Counted from the stretch's first letter, positions 19,112 to 28,953 are shown. The stretch: DNA of 64,000 nt from Saccharospirillum sp965652395 (GCA_965652395.1 CBFGUW010000011.1:60940-124939); one strand, 5' to 3'. Translations and numbers: made by a program. The notes: generated by a model from the letters alone, not told the origin.

Positions 19112-19654
19112 TCATTTCTGAAGGACCGAGAGGACGATTGCTCTGGGGCGCTCGACCCAATTGTTTTGGCCTGACGGTACAATTTCAATCAATTCAACCT
19201 GGGTTTCTGAAATACTTATGATCCTTCCATAGTTACGTCCCAAATAATTCCCCTCCTTCACTCGGTGAACCTCACCATTTCCGTCCTTAATCAGCGCCCA
19301 CAGCACTTCCGAATCTTCCTTCTTCAGGATCCCCACCATTTCAAGGCTTTCCACCCTGAATGACTCCAGATATTCAGGCACCCGATTTGGATCAGGCCGA
19401 ACATTGCTTTTAGGAGAAGCCACCTGTTCAGATTCAACCTCCAGAGGTCGAGGAGCTTCAAAGGGAGACCGTTTATCGCTGGCTGTGTACGACACAACCT
19501 CAAAGGATGCGTACTCCGGTGGCGGTGGTATACTCCCAGAAGGTCGAGCATCGATTTCAGATACAAAACCTCTTAAATCCTCAAGTGGGTCATTCTGAAT
19601 ACACCCAGTAAGCGCAGGCAACACGGTCAACAATATGCAAGCATATAGCCTCAT
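19112..19654 (-). CDS. pilP: Type IV pilus assembly lipoprotein
   Basis: PilP (180 aa) is an inner-membrane lipoprotein that links the PilN/PilO complex to the PilQ secretin. The lipobox LTGC (Cys18) is followed by a disordered Pro-rich region and then a small beta-domain (about 100-180: EMVGILKKEDSEVLWALIKD, then EGNYLGRNYGRIISI). Its start overlaps the pilO stop by four bases, showing coupling. Length and domain order are normal. Confidence 0.95.
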   Translation of the reverse strand: MRLYACILLTVLPALTGCIQNDPLEDLRGFVSEIDARPSGSIPPPPEYASFEVVSYTASDKRSPFEAPRPLEVESEQVASPKSNVRPDPNRVPEYLESFRVESLEMVGILKKEDSEVLWALIKDGNGEVHRVKEGNYLGRNYGRIISISETQVELIEIVPSGQNNWVERPRAIVLSVLQK

Positions 19655-20295
19655 TCCTCCCCTCCTGGATTATACCTGTAGGTCCGAGCCTGAATGGTCA
19701 TACCTAATGGGGCAGTAAGAGGCTCTGAGGCATCTGCATTAGCCGCCTGACGTTCCACCTCTATAACGAAATCATGGAGCGTGACGATACGAGGGATAGC
19801 AGACATTGCACTGACGAAATTCCCCATTTCGTGATAAGAACCTCTAACAGATATCTCAATGGGTGTTTCAATGTAAAACTCCTTCACCACATCTTCATTA
19901 GGGGTAATCCGGTCAATTTCCAAACCACTCTGCGTTCCTGTAGTACTAATATCATCTAATAACCCAGGCATCTCAGTGTCATCAGGCAATTGACTTAGAA
20001 GCGCACCAAATGTTTCCTGCATACTGGACAGTTGTTCTTTAAAGGCGTCCAGGTTTGCAACCCGAAACGCTTTATTTTGATATTCGTCCTTCAATGTTGA
20101 CTCTTTCGAAGCCTGCCGATCCAACTGTTCGTAGGACCCTCTTATTGCGAACCAATAAAATCCTCCTACGAGCACCACGGCCAGAAGCACCAAAGTAACT
20201 AGCTTTACTCCGAATGGCCATGACCCCATGTTCTCAAAATCTGGATTGTTATAATCAAAACGACGAAAGCCATCAATAAATTCATGAAAGGTCAT
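19651..20295 (-). CDS. pilO: Type IV pilus inner-membrane alignment protein
   Basis: PilO (214 aa) pairs with PilN in the inner-membrane alignment subcomplex. A short cytoplasmic N-terminus precedes one transmembrane helix (VKLVTLVLLAVVLVGGFYWF, about 30-49). A coiled-coil region and a ferredoxin-like periplasmic fold follow, including LDDISTTGTQSGLEIDRITP. It overlaps pilN by four bases on one side and pilP by four on the other, so the block is a single translationally coupled operon. Confidence 0.95.
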   Translation of the reverse strand: MTFHEFIDGFRRFDYNNPDFENMGSWPFGVKLVTLVLLAVVLVGGFYWFAIRGSYEQLDRQASKESTLKDEYQNKAFRVANLDAFKEQLSSMQETFGALLSQLPDDTEMPGLLDDISTTGTQSGLEIDRITPNEDVVKEFYIETPIEISVRGSYHEMGNFVSAMSAIPRIVTLHDFVIEVERQAANADASEPLTAPLGMTIQARTYRYNPGGEE

Positions 20296-20858
20296 AACTG
20301 AGGCCCCTCTTTATTTGGGTCTGCCCTTTGCACTCTCACACTGAACTGATTCCCAATAACTTCTTGACCTTCTGTTATTGACTCTACATTTATCAGAAAT
20401 GCGCTGTAAAACCAGGGAGACCTGTCTAAATTCCTCAAGAAATCAGAAATACTTAGCGGACGATCAGCACGGCCATTAATGAGTATTGTACCTTCCTTAT
20501 TACTCACAGAAGTAAAATAAACCCCCTCTGGGGTTGCCTTTACCAATTCCTCAAATATATGAACAATAATGGGTCGATCTCCCTGCAGACTCTGAATCAC
20601 CTGCATACGCTCGACCAACTTTTCACGCTGTTCTCTGAGCGTCTGAATCTCAACAATCTTCTTATCAAGATCGGAGATTCGCTGTTGAAGAAAGGAGTTC
20701 CGAGTCTCCTGATACCGAATCTGCCCCTTCACGGTTTGATTCCAAAACCAGCCTGCGGCAGCGGCGGCGACGACCACCAGAACCAGAATCAGCAGAAACT
20801 GCTGTTGTCGCTCCTTTCGGCGCTCTTCACGCCAAGGCCTTAAATCAATGTTTGCCAC
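20292..20858 (-). CDS. pilN: Type IV pilus inner-membrane protein with PilM-binding tail
   Basis: PilN (188 aa) anchors cytoplasmic PilM through the conserved N-terminal NIDLRPWREERR and forms heterodimers with PilO. One transmembrane helix (FLLILVLVVVAAAAAGWFW) is followed by a coiled coil and a periplasmic domain. The GTG at 20858 is chosen because TTAGGAG lies eight bases upstream and it gives MANIDLRPW as in homologues; an upstream GTG at 20885 adds nine residues. The start overlaps the end of pilM by 14 bases. Confidence 0.93.
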   Translation of the reverse strand: MANIDLRPWREERRKERQQQFLLILVLVVVAAAAAGWFWNQTVKGQIRYQETRNSFLQQRISDLDKKIVEIQTLREQREKLVERMQVIQSLQGDRPIIVHIFEELVKATPEGVYFTSVSNKEGTILINGRADRPLSISDFLRNLDRSPWFYSAFLINVESITEGQEVIGNQFSVRVQRADPNKEGPQL

Positions 20859-21924
20859 GTTCGAAACTCCTAAGCGCCAGGCCACAGGCGATCATTAATG
20901 CAGGGGCATCATTGGTAAGGTTGCTGGCATTGACCTTGTTGGAGAGGGTCATATTGGCGAAAGGGTTGGCGATGACGGTGTTGGTACCGATCTTTTCTTT
21001 CACCATTTGCGCCAAGCCGGGAATTGAGGAAGTCCCGCCCGCAAGCACAATGTAATCAACATCGTTAAACGGGGACGCGGCAAAGAAGAACTGCAACGAG
21101 CGGCTGACCTGCTGCACCACGGCCTCTTTAAAAGGCTCCAGCACTTCACTGGTATAATCGTCCGGCAGCCCGCCCTGCTTCTTGGCGAGCCCGGCTTCGG
21201 CTTGAGTCATGCCATAACGGCGCATAATTTCTTCGGTCAACTGCTTACCACCAAACAACTGCTCTCGAGTGTAGATGGTTTTGCCATCGTTCAAAACACT
21301 GAGAGTGGTCATAGTGTGACCGACATCAACCAATGCCACCGTGAGGCCTTCCTCGCCGGGGGCTTCGAGGTCAGGCAATAGAAGCTGAAACGCCCGTTCA
21401 AGCGCGAAGGCTTCAACGTCGACCGCCTTGGATTCCAATCCGCCGATCTGCAGAGCATCCTCCCGAAGTTCAACGTTTTCACGCCGGCAGGCCGCCAGCA
21501 GTACGTCGACCAGGGTATCGCTCTTGCCCGAGGGGCCGATGACGTCGAAGTCAATCGCCACCTCGTCCAGCGGGTACGGGATGTATTGGTCGGCTTCCAC
21601 CTGGATCTGACTTTCCATCTCTTCGTCGGAAAGTCCGGCGGTCATTTCGATGGTCTTCGTGATCACGGAGGATCCGGACACAGCAACGGCGGCCTGTTTC
21701 AGGCGGGTTCTGGATTTGGCCACCAATTTTGAAATAGCCTCACCAACACCCTCGACATCGTTGATGTTTTTTTCGACGACAGCATTTTCAGGCAAGGGTT
21801 CCACCGCGTATGCTTCAACACGGTAGCCATCAGATGTCTGATTGAGCTCCATCAACTTCACCGATGTAGAGCTGATGTCGATCCCCAGAAGCCGTTTTTG
21901 CTTTTTTTTGAATAGCGAGGCCAC
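20845..21924 (-). CDS. pilM: Type IV pilus actin-like assembly ATPase
   Basis: PilM (359 aa) is a cytoplasmic actin-fold ATP-binding protein that binds the PilN tail and connects the cytoplasmic motors to the alignment complex. FtsA-like elements are visible: LLGIDISSTSVKLMEL near the N-terminus, VALVDVGHTMTTLSVL in the middle, and YIVLAGGTSSIPGL near the C-terminus. The start is GTG at 21924 with AAGGG upstream. It is the first gene of the pilMNOPQ-aroKB block and is divergent from ponA. Its base composition is richer in G+C than pilN-pilQ. Confidence 0.95.
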   Translation of the reverse strand: MASLFKKKQKRLLGIDISSTSVKLMELNQTSDGYRVEAYAVEPLPENAVVEKNINDVEGVGEAISKLVAKSRTRLKQAAVAVSGSSVITKTIEMTAGLSDEEMESQIQVEADQYIPYPLDEVAIDFDVIGPSGKSDTLVDVLLAACRRENVELREDALQIGGLESKAVDVEAFALERAFQLLLPDLEAPGEEGLTVALVDVGHTMTTLSVLNDGKTIYTREQLFGGKQLTEEIMRRYGMTQAEAGLAKKQGGLPDDYTSEVLEPFKEAVVQQVSRSLQFFFAASPFNDVDYIVLAGGTSSIPGLAQMVKEKIGTNTVIANPFANMTLSNKVNASNLTNDAPALMIACGLALRSFERGKH

Positions 21925-22093
21925 AGATGTTTCCCTTCAACGACACGTACTTACGAACGTTTTATAGGTTTTTACATTAAGTATTACATAACACAATAGA
22001 CCAATCCGCAATGTATAAAAAGCCTCAATTCTGCCTATAATGACGCGCTTTCGAGGCATTTTCCTGCTAACCCCTTCATTTAATTGGGAAAAC

Positions 22094-24625
22094 ATGAAGT
22101 TTCTGGTCAATACAACGAAATTCGTCCTCTGGACCGCATTCTCTTTAATTTGTGCCCTGGTTCTCATTTCAGCCAGCGTTTATCTGTACCTGGTGCCCAC
22201 GCTGCCGGAGGTGGAGACCCTGAAGGATATCCGCCTGCAGACCCCGATGAGAGTCCTGAGTGCGGACAACCAGCTAATCGCGGAGTTCGGCGAACAGCGC
22301 CGGGCCCCTCTTACTTTCAATGAAGTTCCGACTCAGTTCGTCCAGGCATTGATCGCCGTCGAGGACAGCCGTTTCGAGGAGCACTTCGGCGTGGACCCCC
22401 TTGGCTTCACACGGGCCGTACTCACGGTGCTGGCCACCGGCGAGACGGACGGCCCAGGCGGGTCGACCCTCACTCAGCAGGTGGCGCGGAACTTCTTCCT
22501 GACCCGGGAAAAAACCATTACCCGAAAGTTCACTGAGATCCTGCTCGCTTTTCAGATGGAACGCGAGCTCACCAAGAAAGAAATCTTCGAGCTGTACGTG
22601 AACAAACACTTCCTGGGCTATAGGGCTTATGGTATTCAGGCTGCCGCCGCCGTTTATTACGGCCGCGACATCAGTGACCTGACGCTGCCGGAACTGGCCA
22701 TGATCGCTGGCCTGCACCAGGCCCCGTCAACCGCCAACCCCCTGGCCAATCCTGAACGGGCCCAGCGTCGTCGCAACACCGTACTGAGCCGCATGCATGA
22801 ACTGGGTTACATCAGCGACGCGACCTACCAGCGGGCCATCGCCGCCCCGCTTACCGCCAGCTACCGGGGCAATAACCCGGGCGTCGAGGCCAACTACGTC
22901 GCCGAAATGGTCAGAGACTATATGATAGAACACTATGGCGAAGGTGCTTATACCGATGGCTATTCTGTTCATACCACTATTAACGGCACATTGCAGCAGG
23001 CGGCCAACCGAGGCATGCGCAACGCTCTGATCGATTACTCCAAGCGTCACGGCTACCTGGGGCCTGAAAAGCACATTCCCGCCCAGGGCCATACCCCGCC
23101 GGAAGCCTATCAGCATTGGCGGGAAGCAGTGGAGGCGGAACCGTCATTCGGCGGTTTGCGACCAGCGATCGTGGTACGTGCGGACAACGAATTTCTATGG
23201 ATTCTGCCCAAAGGCCAGCCACTGGGTAAGCTGGCCCTGGCTGATATGAAATGGGCCCGGGAGCGCATAACGGTCGATCGATTCGGCCCGGAAATAAAGA
23301 TCCCCATGCAGGTGGCTGTTCCCGGAGACCTGATAAGGGTCACGCAGCACGAGGGGCGCTGGCAACTGACCCAGATCCCCAATGCCCAGGGCGCTCTGGT
23401 CTCGCTAGACCCGCAAGATGGTGCCATTAAAGCGCTGACGGGCGGTTTTGACTTTCTTCTGTCCAAATACAACCGCGCCGTGCAAGCGAATCGCCAACCC
23501 GGCTCCAACTTCAAGCCCTTTATCTACGCTGCCGCGCTGGATAAGGGCTATACCCCGGCCACCATTGTCAATGACGCCCCCATTGTGCGAGCCGACGCCA
23601 CTTTAGAGGATGTCTGGCGGCCCCGGAACTCGGGAGATCGCTACCTGGGCCCTATTCCCATGAGGCAGGCGCTTTACCAGTCGCGCAACCTTTCCAGCAT
23701 TCGCATCCTGGAAGACATCGGGATCGACTACGCCCGGAACTACGTGGAACGCTTCGGCTTCAACAAGTCCAACCTAGCGAATGATATGACGCTGGTACTG
23801 GGCAGTACGGTCATGTCACCGCTGGAAATCGCTAGAGGTTATGCCGTCTTCGCCAATGGCGGTTACCTTGTCGAACCTTATTTCATAGAAAGCATCGAAG
23901 ATGTGAACGGCAACATTATTTATGACGCCAACCCGGCCATCGTCTGTCGCAACTGCCCCGAGACCCCAACGCCTTACTGGCAGGAGGAATCCGAGCCTGT
24001 CAGCGAAGACACGGCCGCCACGGCGTTGAATATCGAACCTATTCAATTGAACCTGGAAGAGGGCAACACCCAGACCAGCGCACCGACCGTGCGCAATCAG
24101 AAACAGTATGCCCCCCAGGTGATTTCCGAACAAACCATCTACCTGGTGGACTCGATGCTGAAAGATGTCGTTCGCAGAGGCACAGGCCGGGTGGCGTACC
24201 AGACCATGGGCCGTGACGACCTGGCAGGAAAAACCGGGACCACCAACGATGCCGTCGATGCCTGGTTCACGGGCTACAATGGCGACTATGTCACCTCCAC
24301 CTGGGTCGGTTACGACCAACCGGTAGGCCTGGGTCGATCCGAGTTCGGCGGGAAAGCCGCCCTGCCTGGATGGATCGAGTACATGCAAACCGCACTGAAA
24401 GGCGAGCCCAGCAACAACCTGCCTCAGCCGGTTGGGATTGTGCGCATGAGAATTGATCCGAAAACCGGCCTGCTGGCAAGACCGGGTCAGAACAACGCCA
24501 TCTTCGAGATTTTCCGAGAAGACAGCGCCCCCAATGAGTACAGCCGGGAGGATGTCACCATAGATTTCTCAGGCGGTGGCGAATCGAACTCCGGCGAGTC
24601 AGTCTCACCCGCCCAATTGTTCTGA
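22094..24625 (+). CDS. mrcA: Penicillin-binding protein 1A, bifunctional transglycosylase/transpeptidase
   Basis: This 843-aa class A PBP polymerises and cross-links peptidoglycan. It has one N-terminal membrane helix (about 8-33) and a GT51 transglycosylase with AVEDSRFEEHFGVD and GGSTLTQQVARNFFL. An OB-like insert is followed by a transpeptidase with SXXK in PGSNFKPF, SRN in QSRNLSSIRI and KTG in AGKTGTTND. The pilM-divergent position is the ponA position of pseudomonads. The ATG at 22094 is preferred over 22040 because it places the membrane helix at the very start. A TATAAT at 22036-22041 could be the promoter -10, with no good -35. A strong bidirectional terminator follows. Confidence 0.97.
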   Translation: MKFLVNTTKFVLWTAFSLICALVLISASVYLYLVPTLPEVETLKDIRLQTPMRVLSADNQLIAEFGEQRRAPLTFNEVPTQFVQALIAVEDSRFEEHFGVDPLGFTRAVLTVLATGETDGPGGSTLTQQVARNFFLTREKTITRKFTEILLAFQMERELTKKEIFELYVNKHFLGYRAYGIQAAAAVYYGRDISDLTLPELAMIAGLHQAPSTANPLANPERAQRRRNTVLSRMHELGYISDATYQRAIAAPLTASYRGNNPGVEANYVAEMVRDYMIEHYGEGAYTDGYSVHTTINGTLQQAANRGMRNALIDYSKRHGYLGPEKHIPAQGHTPPEAYQHWREAVEAEPSFGGLRPAIVVRADNEFLWILPKGQPLGKLALADMKWARERITVDRFGPEIKIPMQVAVPGDLIRVTQHEGRWQLTQIPNAQGALVSLDPQDGAIKALTGGFDFLLSKYNRAVQANRQPGSNFKPFIYAAALDKGYTPATIVNDAPIVRADATLEDVWRPRNSGDRYLGPIPMRQALYQSRNLSSIRILEDIGIDYARNYVERFGFNKSNLANDMTLVLGSTVMSPLEIARGYAVFANGGYLVEPYFIESIEDVNGNIIYDANPAIVCRNCPETPTPYWQEESEPVSEDTAATALNIEPIQLNLEEGNTQTSAPTVRNQKQYAPQVISEQTIYLVDSMLKDVVRRGTGRVAYQTMGRDDLAGKTGTTNDAVDAWFTGYNGDYVTSTWVGYDQPVGLGRSEFGGKAALPGWIEYMQTALKGEPSNNLPQPVGIVRMRIDPKTGLLARPGQNNAIFEIFREDSAPNEYSREDVTIDFSGGGESNSGESVSPAQLF

Positions 24626-24639
24626 CCCAATCAACAAAA

Positions 24640-24677
24640 AAAAAGGGGCGATTGCTCAGCAACCGCCCCCCTTTTTT
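24640..24677. terminator. Bidirectional terminator between mrcA and the malic enzyme gene
   Basis: The stem GGGGCG (24645-24650) with inner TTGCT pairs with AGCAA and CGCCCC (to 24669), with a one-base loop on paper. An A-run precedes it and T6 follows, so it serves both convergent genes. Confidence 0.92.
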
Positions 24678-24690
24678 ATAGCCCCAAAAA

Positions 24691-25938
24691 TCAGGCTTTA
24701 TATTGCTCCGGCAGCGGCGCCCGAGCGACACCGGTCTCAACGGCCGCACGTGCAACGGCTCCTGCAACGCGATTCAACAACCGCGCATCCATGGGTTTCG
24801 GGATGATGTAGTTGCGACCGAACTCCCACTGTTCACCACCGTAGGCGGCAACCACCTCAGGCAAAACCTCCTCCTTGGCGAGGTCTTTAATCGCATAGGC
24901 GGCCGCCAGCTTCATTTCTTCGTTAATGGCCGTGGCCCGCACATCCAGGGCACCCCGGAAGATAAAGGGGAAACCCAGTACGTTGTTGACCTGGTTCGGA
25001 TAATCGGAACGGCCCGTAGCCATGATCAAATCATCACGAGTGGCCAAAGCGAGCTCAGGGCGAATTTCCGGATCGGGGTTCGCGCAAGCGAATACGATTG
25101 GGTTGGGAGCCATCTTTTTAAGCTGCTCGGCACTCAACATATCAGGGCCGGAAAGACCGAGGAAAATGTCGGCGCCGTCAATGGCGTCATCGAGCGTGCG
25201 AGCATCGGTTGAGTTGTTGGCGAACTCTTCCTTGTACTTGTTCAGATCGTCACGACCGCTGTGAATCACCCCTTTGCGATCCAACATCAGGATATTTTCT
25301 TTTCGCATACCGGCGGATACCAGCAAACGGCTACAGGAAATCGCCGCCGCACCGGCACCCAGGCAGACCAGCTTGGCTTCCTTGATGGATTTACCCTGCA
25401 CTTCCAAGGCGTTGAGCATGCCAGCGACGGTCACAATGGCCGTGCCATGCTGATCGTCGTGAAAAATCGGGACTTTGCACATCTCGATCAGACGGCGCTC
25501 GACTTCAAAGCACTCTGGAGCCTTGATGTCTTCGAGGTTCACGCCGCCAAAGGATTCGGCAATCAACGACACCGTTCTGACGATATCGTCTACGTCTTCA
25601 CTATCGATTTCGATATCGATGGAATCAATATTCGCAAACCGCTTGAATAACAGAGCCTTGCCTTCCATCACCGGCTTACTGGCCAACGCACCCAGGTTAC
25701 CCAGGCCCAGAATCGCAGTCCCATTGGAAATCACGGCGACCAGATTGCCTTTCATGGTGTATTTGAAGGCATTTTCCGGATCTTCGGCAATGGCACGCAC
25801 CGGCTCAGCCACACCCGGGCTGTAAGCCAGCGACAGGTGACGGGAAGTTTCCGCCGGTGTGGTGATTTCGATACTGAGTTTGCCAGGACGTGGCAAAGCG
25901 TGGTATTCGAGCGCATCGCGCTTCAAATCATCTGACAT
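24691..25938 (-). CDS. NAD(P)-dependent malic enzyme, short form
   Basis: This 415-aa enzyme oxidatively decarboxylates malate to pyruvate. It has the malic domain (YSPGVAEPV, FKYTMKGNLVAVISNGTA, HDDQHGTAI) and the Rossmann domain (LVCLGAGAAAISCSRLL). It lacks the phosphotransacetylase-like C-terminal half of E. coli MaeB (about 760 aa), so the name maeB is not used. Cofactor preference is not decided here. The ATG at 25938 gives MSDDLKRDALEYH; an upstream start at 25992 adds 18 unlikely residues. It is convergent with mrcA, and the same neighbour relation is known in pseudomonads. Confidence 0.93.
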   Translation of the reverse strand: MSDDLKRDALEYHALPRPGKLSIEITTPAETSRHLSLAYSPGVAEPVRAIAEDPENAFKYTMKGNLVAVISNGTAILGLGNLGALASKPVMEGKALLFKRFANIDSIDIEIDSEDVDDIVRTVSLIAESFGGVNLEDIKAPECFEVERRLIEMCKVPIFHDDQHGTAIVTVAGMLNALEVQGKSIKEAKLVCLGAGAAAISCSRLLVSAGMRKENILMLDRKGVIHSGRDDLNKYKEEFANNSTDARTLDDAIDGADIFLGLSGPDMLSAEQLKKMAPNPIVFACANPDPEIRPELALATRDDLIMATGRSDYPNQVNNVLGFPFIFRGALDVRATAINEEMKLAAAYAIKDLAKEEVLPEVVAAYGGEQWEFGRNYIIPKPMDARLLNRVAGAVARAAVETGVARAPLPEQYKA

Positions 25939-26114
25939 GGTCTGATTCCACTTGTTGTTATCAAGAGAGGTAGTAGGTAGCGCCGCAAGCATAAACCATG
26001 GGCTTGAACCGGCTCAAGCGAAGGATGGAGAGGAAAGTGCACGACAGTGTTGAGCGCTGCGCAAGAGAGAAGGGGTTTCAGGGCAAAACGCCCGGTTTCG
26101 GCGACCCAATAACG

Positions 26115-26142
26115 GAAAAAGCCCGGCATGCCGGGCTTTTCT
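26115..26142 (-). terminator. Terminator downstream of rpmE
   Basis: A perfect palindrome AAAAGCCCGGCATGCCGGGC plus TTTT (26117-26140) lies about 30 bases beyond the rpmE stop, with A-run and T-run on either side. Confidence 0.9.
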
Positions 26143-26169
26143 GTCTCGTTGCTGACGGATTGGCAGAGA

Positions 26170-26385
26170 TTACTTACCGATTTTACGAGCACCGAAACGT
26201 GACTTGAAGCGATCGATACGGCCGCCGGAGTCAACGATCTTCTGCTTGCCGGTGTAGAAAGGGTGGCAAGCGGAGCAAACGTCCAGATGCATTTCACCGC
26301 CGCGAGTGGAATGGGTTTTAATGACGTTGCCGCAGGAGCAGGTCGCCGTCAGTTCCTGGTACTTGGGATGGATATCAGCTTTCAT
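26170..26385 (-). CDS. rpmE: 50S ribosomal protein L31, zinc-binding form
   Basis: L31 (71 aa) bridges the ribosomal subunits. The zinc ligands of the C+ form are present: Cys16, Cys18, Cys37 and Cys40 (CSC ... CSAC). It is the zinc-replete type rather than the YkgM-like C- paralogue, and the paralogue is not seen in this window. It is divergent from priA and followed by a strong terminator. Confidence 0.98.
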   Translation of the reverse strand: MKADIHPKYQELTATCSCGNVIKTHSTRGGEMHLDVCSACHPFYTGKQKIVDSGGRIDRFKSRFGARKIGK

Positions 26386-26460
26386 GGGTCACCTCTGCTG
26401 TGCCGCTACCCGGTCCTGCCGGGCACCGCACTTTGACGTAAGAAACAGCTTCGGGGCACA

Positions 26461-28716
26461 ATGCATGGCCTATTCGACCGCGGCCCCAAAAAAGGGAGCG
26501 CAATCATACCAGAGTCTGATCGATTGACAACCACTCTCACCAGCCAGATTACCATTGCCGACATCGTAGTGCCCGGCCCGTTTCAGGCGCCGCTCAGCTA
26601 CCTTTTGCCAAATGCCGATGACGCCCAACCGGGCATGCGCGTACGGGTGCCCCTGCGCAGTCGATCCGTAGTGGGAATGATTACCAATATACGACAGGTT
26701 CCTGAAGAGGAGGCAAAGCGACTCAAGCCTATCGAGCAGTTATTGGACGAATCACCCCTTATCCCCTCTCACTTGCTGGCGATAGCGGAATGGATCAGCC
26801 GCTACTATTTATATGACGCTCACAACGCCTATCTGCTGACCCTGCCCGCGACGCTTCGCAGCGGCGAAGCCGCAAGCCTGAACGAGGAAGAGCGAATAGA
26901 ACTGACCGTCGCCGGCAAGCACCTGGAACCGACCCAACTCAAGGGCGAACGCCAGCAACAAGCCCTGGATTGGCTTCAAAAAAACGGCCCGGCCACCCCG
27001 ACCGAGCTTCGAGTCCACCACATTCAAAGACCGCACTGGCAGGGCCTGGTCAAAAAGCGCCTGGCAAAAACCAGAGCGGTCACTGCCTGCGCCACCACTC
27101 CCAGTGGCGAACTCAAACAAACCTCAATCACACTGAATGAAGACCAAAACAAGGCCCTGACCTCCATCGCCTACGATCAATTCAACGCCTTATTACTGGA
27201 AGGCGTGACCGGCAGCGGCAAAACAGAAGTCTACCTCCAGGCCATGGAAGCCGTCCTGAAAGCAGGGAAACGGGTGCTCGTACTGGTGCCGGAAATCGGT
27301 CTCACCCCTCAGACACTGGCGCGATTTCAACAGCGCTTCGCTGATTCCCTGGTCGCACTTCACAGTGGCCTGAACGACCGACAACGCCATAACGCCTGGC
27401 TAAGAGCGCAAAGCGGTGAAGCCGCCATCATTCTCGGCACACGCTCCGCCGTGATGACCCCGATCCCCGACCTGGGACTCATCGTAGTCGACGAAGAACA
27501 CGACGCCTCCTTCAAACAACAGGATACGCTGCGCTATCACGCACGGGACGTCGCCATTTACCGAGCCCGGCAACTGGGAATCCCCATCCTTCTCGGCTCC
27601 GCCACACCCTCGCTCGAATCGCTGCACAATGCCCGCAACGGCCGCTATCGCTACGCCCAACTGCACCACCGAGCTCAGGGTCAGCATATAGGCCGCCTCG
27701 AAACCATCGACATGCGGCGTCAACAACACCAGGACGGCCTATCGGAGCGACTCCTGCACCGAGTGCACCAACACCTCGCCAGCGGCAACCAGGTCCTGCT
27801 GTTCCTGAACCGCCGCGGTTATGCACCTTCCTGGTTCTGCAGCACCTGCGGCTGGATGGCCGACTGCCCCTTCTGCGACGCCCGCCTCACCTATCATCGC
27901 AGCCGCCACATGACCATCTGCCACCACTGCGGCTACCAGGACCGGCCACCCACCTCCTGCCCCGACTGTGGATCGCACGAACTGATGCCCATAGGCGCAG
28001 GCACCGAACGCGCCGAAGAAGCCCTGCAAAGCCACTTCGCCAACACCCCCATTATCCGCTTCGACCGGGACGCCATCACCTCAGCCAAAACGCTGGACGA
28101 ACAACTCGCCCGAGCTCACCAGGACGGCCCCGCCATTCTCGTGGGCACTCAAATGCTGGCAAAAGGCCATCACTTCGAACGAGTCACCCTGGTCGGGATT
28201 CTCGACATGGACGCTGGCCTGTTCAGCGCCGACTTCCGCGCCCGGGAACGCATGGGGCAACTGCTGATACAGGTCGCAGGCCGAGCCGGGCGCGGCACCC
28301 AGGCCGGAGAAGTCATGCTGCAAAGCTGGCACCCCGACCACCCCTTCTTCGAACCCCTGCTCAACCAGGACTACACCCGGTTCGCGGACCAACTGCTCTC
28401 GGAACGCGAACGCTCCGGCCTCCCACCCTTCGGCTACCTAGCCTGCCTACGCTCAGACAGCGCCTTCCCCAAACGTGCCGAAGAATGGCTGGCCGAGATG
28501 GCGCAACGGCTGCTGGCAACCGGAGAAGTCCGCGTTTTCGGCCCTCTACCCGCCATCCTCTCCCGCCGGGCAGGAAAGCACCGCTTCATTCTGCTGGTGC
28601 AAAGCCAAAGCCGCAGCCGGTTGCACGCCGTATTGGAGCCCCTGGTTCGGGACTATCCAAGACAAAGCCGCCATGTCAGCTGGCACTTGGATATCGACCC
28701 CATCGATCTGATGTAA
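26461..28716 (+). CDS. priA: Primosomal replication-restart helicase
   Basis: PriA (751 aa as read) is a 3'-to-5' DNA helicase that recognises stalled forks and starts reloading of DnaB. It has the N-terminal 3'-DNA-binding domain (IADIVVPGPFQAPLSYLLP), Walker A GVTGSGKTEVYLQ and Walker B VVDEEHD. A zinc insertion with CSTCGWMADCPFC, CHHCG and CPDCG (eight cysteines) and helicase motif VAGRAGRG follow. The start is uncertain: the ATG at 26461 adds about 21 residues not typical of the family, and a TTG at 26524 would give a more usual N-terminus. It is divergent from rpmE. Confidence 0.96.
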   Translation: MHGLFDRGPKKGSAIIPESDRLTTTLTSQITIADIVVPGPFQAPLSYLLPNADDAQPGMRVRVPLRSRSVVGMITNIRQVPEEEAKRLKPIEQLLDESPLIPSHLLAIAEWISRYYLYDAHNAYLLTLPATLRSGEAASLNEEERIELTVAGKHLEPTQLKGERQQQALDWLQKNGPATPTELRVHHIQRPHWQGLVKKRLAKTRAVTACATTPSGELKQTSITLNEDQNKALTSIAYDQFNALLLEGVTGSGKTEVYLQAMEAVLKAGKRVLVLVPEIGLTPQTLARFQQRFADSLVALHSGLNDRQRHNAWLRAQSGEAAIILGTRSAVMTPIPDLGLIVVDEEHDASFKQQDTLRYHARDVAIYRARQLGIPILLGSATPSLESLHNARNGRYRYAQLHHRAQGQHIGRLETIDMRRQQHQDGLSERLLHRVHQHLASGNQVLLFLNRRGYAPSWFCSTCGWMADCPFCDARLTYHRSRHMTICHHCGYQDRPPTSCPDCGSHELMPIGAGTERAEEALQSHFANTPIIRFDRDAITSAKTLDEQLARAHQDGPAILVGTQMLAKGHHFERVTLVGILDMDAGLFSADFRARERMGQLLIQVAGRAGRGTQAGEVMLQSWHPDHPFFEPLLNQDYTRFADQLLSERERSGLPPFGYLACLRSDSAFPKRAEEWLAEMAQRLLATGEVRVFGPLPAILSRRAGKHRFILLVQSQSRSRLHAVLEPLVRDYPRQSRHVSWHLDIDPIDLM

Positions 28717-28746
28717 AACATCACCAACAACCTCCGACGGCTAGCG

Positions 28747-28853
28747 CCGGAGGACAGGTAGGCTTCTCCAAGGTGGTTCGCAGCAGGGATGCTGCGGTCC
28801 AGGCCCCATGGATGGGTTCACGCCGACCTTGGAGAAGCCTACCTGTCCTCCGG
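28747..28853. repeat. Long structured palindromic element, copy 1
   Basis: Two perfect 28-nt inverted arms (28747-28774 and 28826-28853) enclose a 51-nt core. The core holds a hairpin CGCAGCA-GGGA-TGCTGCG (28779-28796), then CCCATGGATGGG and TTCACG. The core is shared with the element at 31331-31441, while the arms are unrelated. It lies between priA and argS on no recognised transposon. As RNA it would form a cruciform-like hairpin on either strand. No known RNA family is assigned. Confidence 0.85.
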
Positions 28854-28953
28854 TGCGGGTTTTGGCAAAGAACCATCGCACTAGAGGTCGCCAAGCGGTG
28901 GAGACAGGAGCATGATTCATGGATAATGCGCAGCTCACTGTTTTATCTCATCG

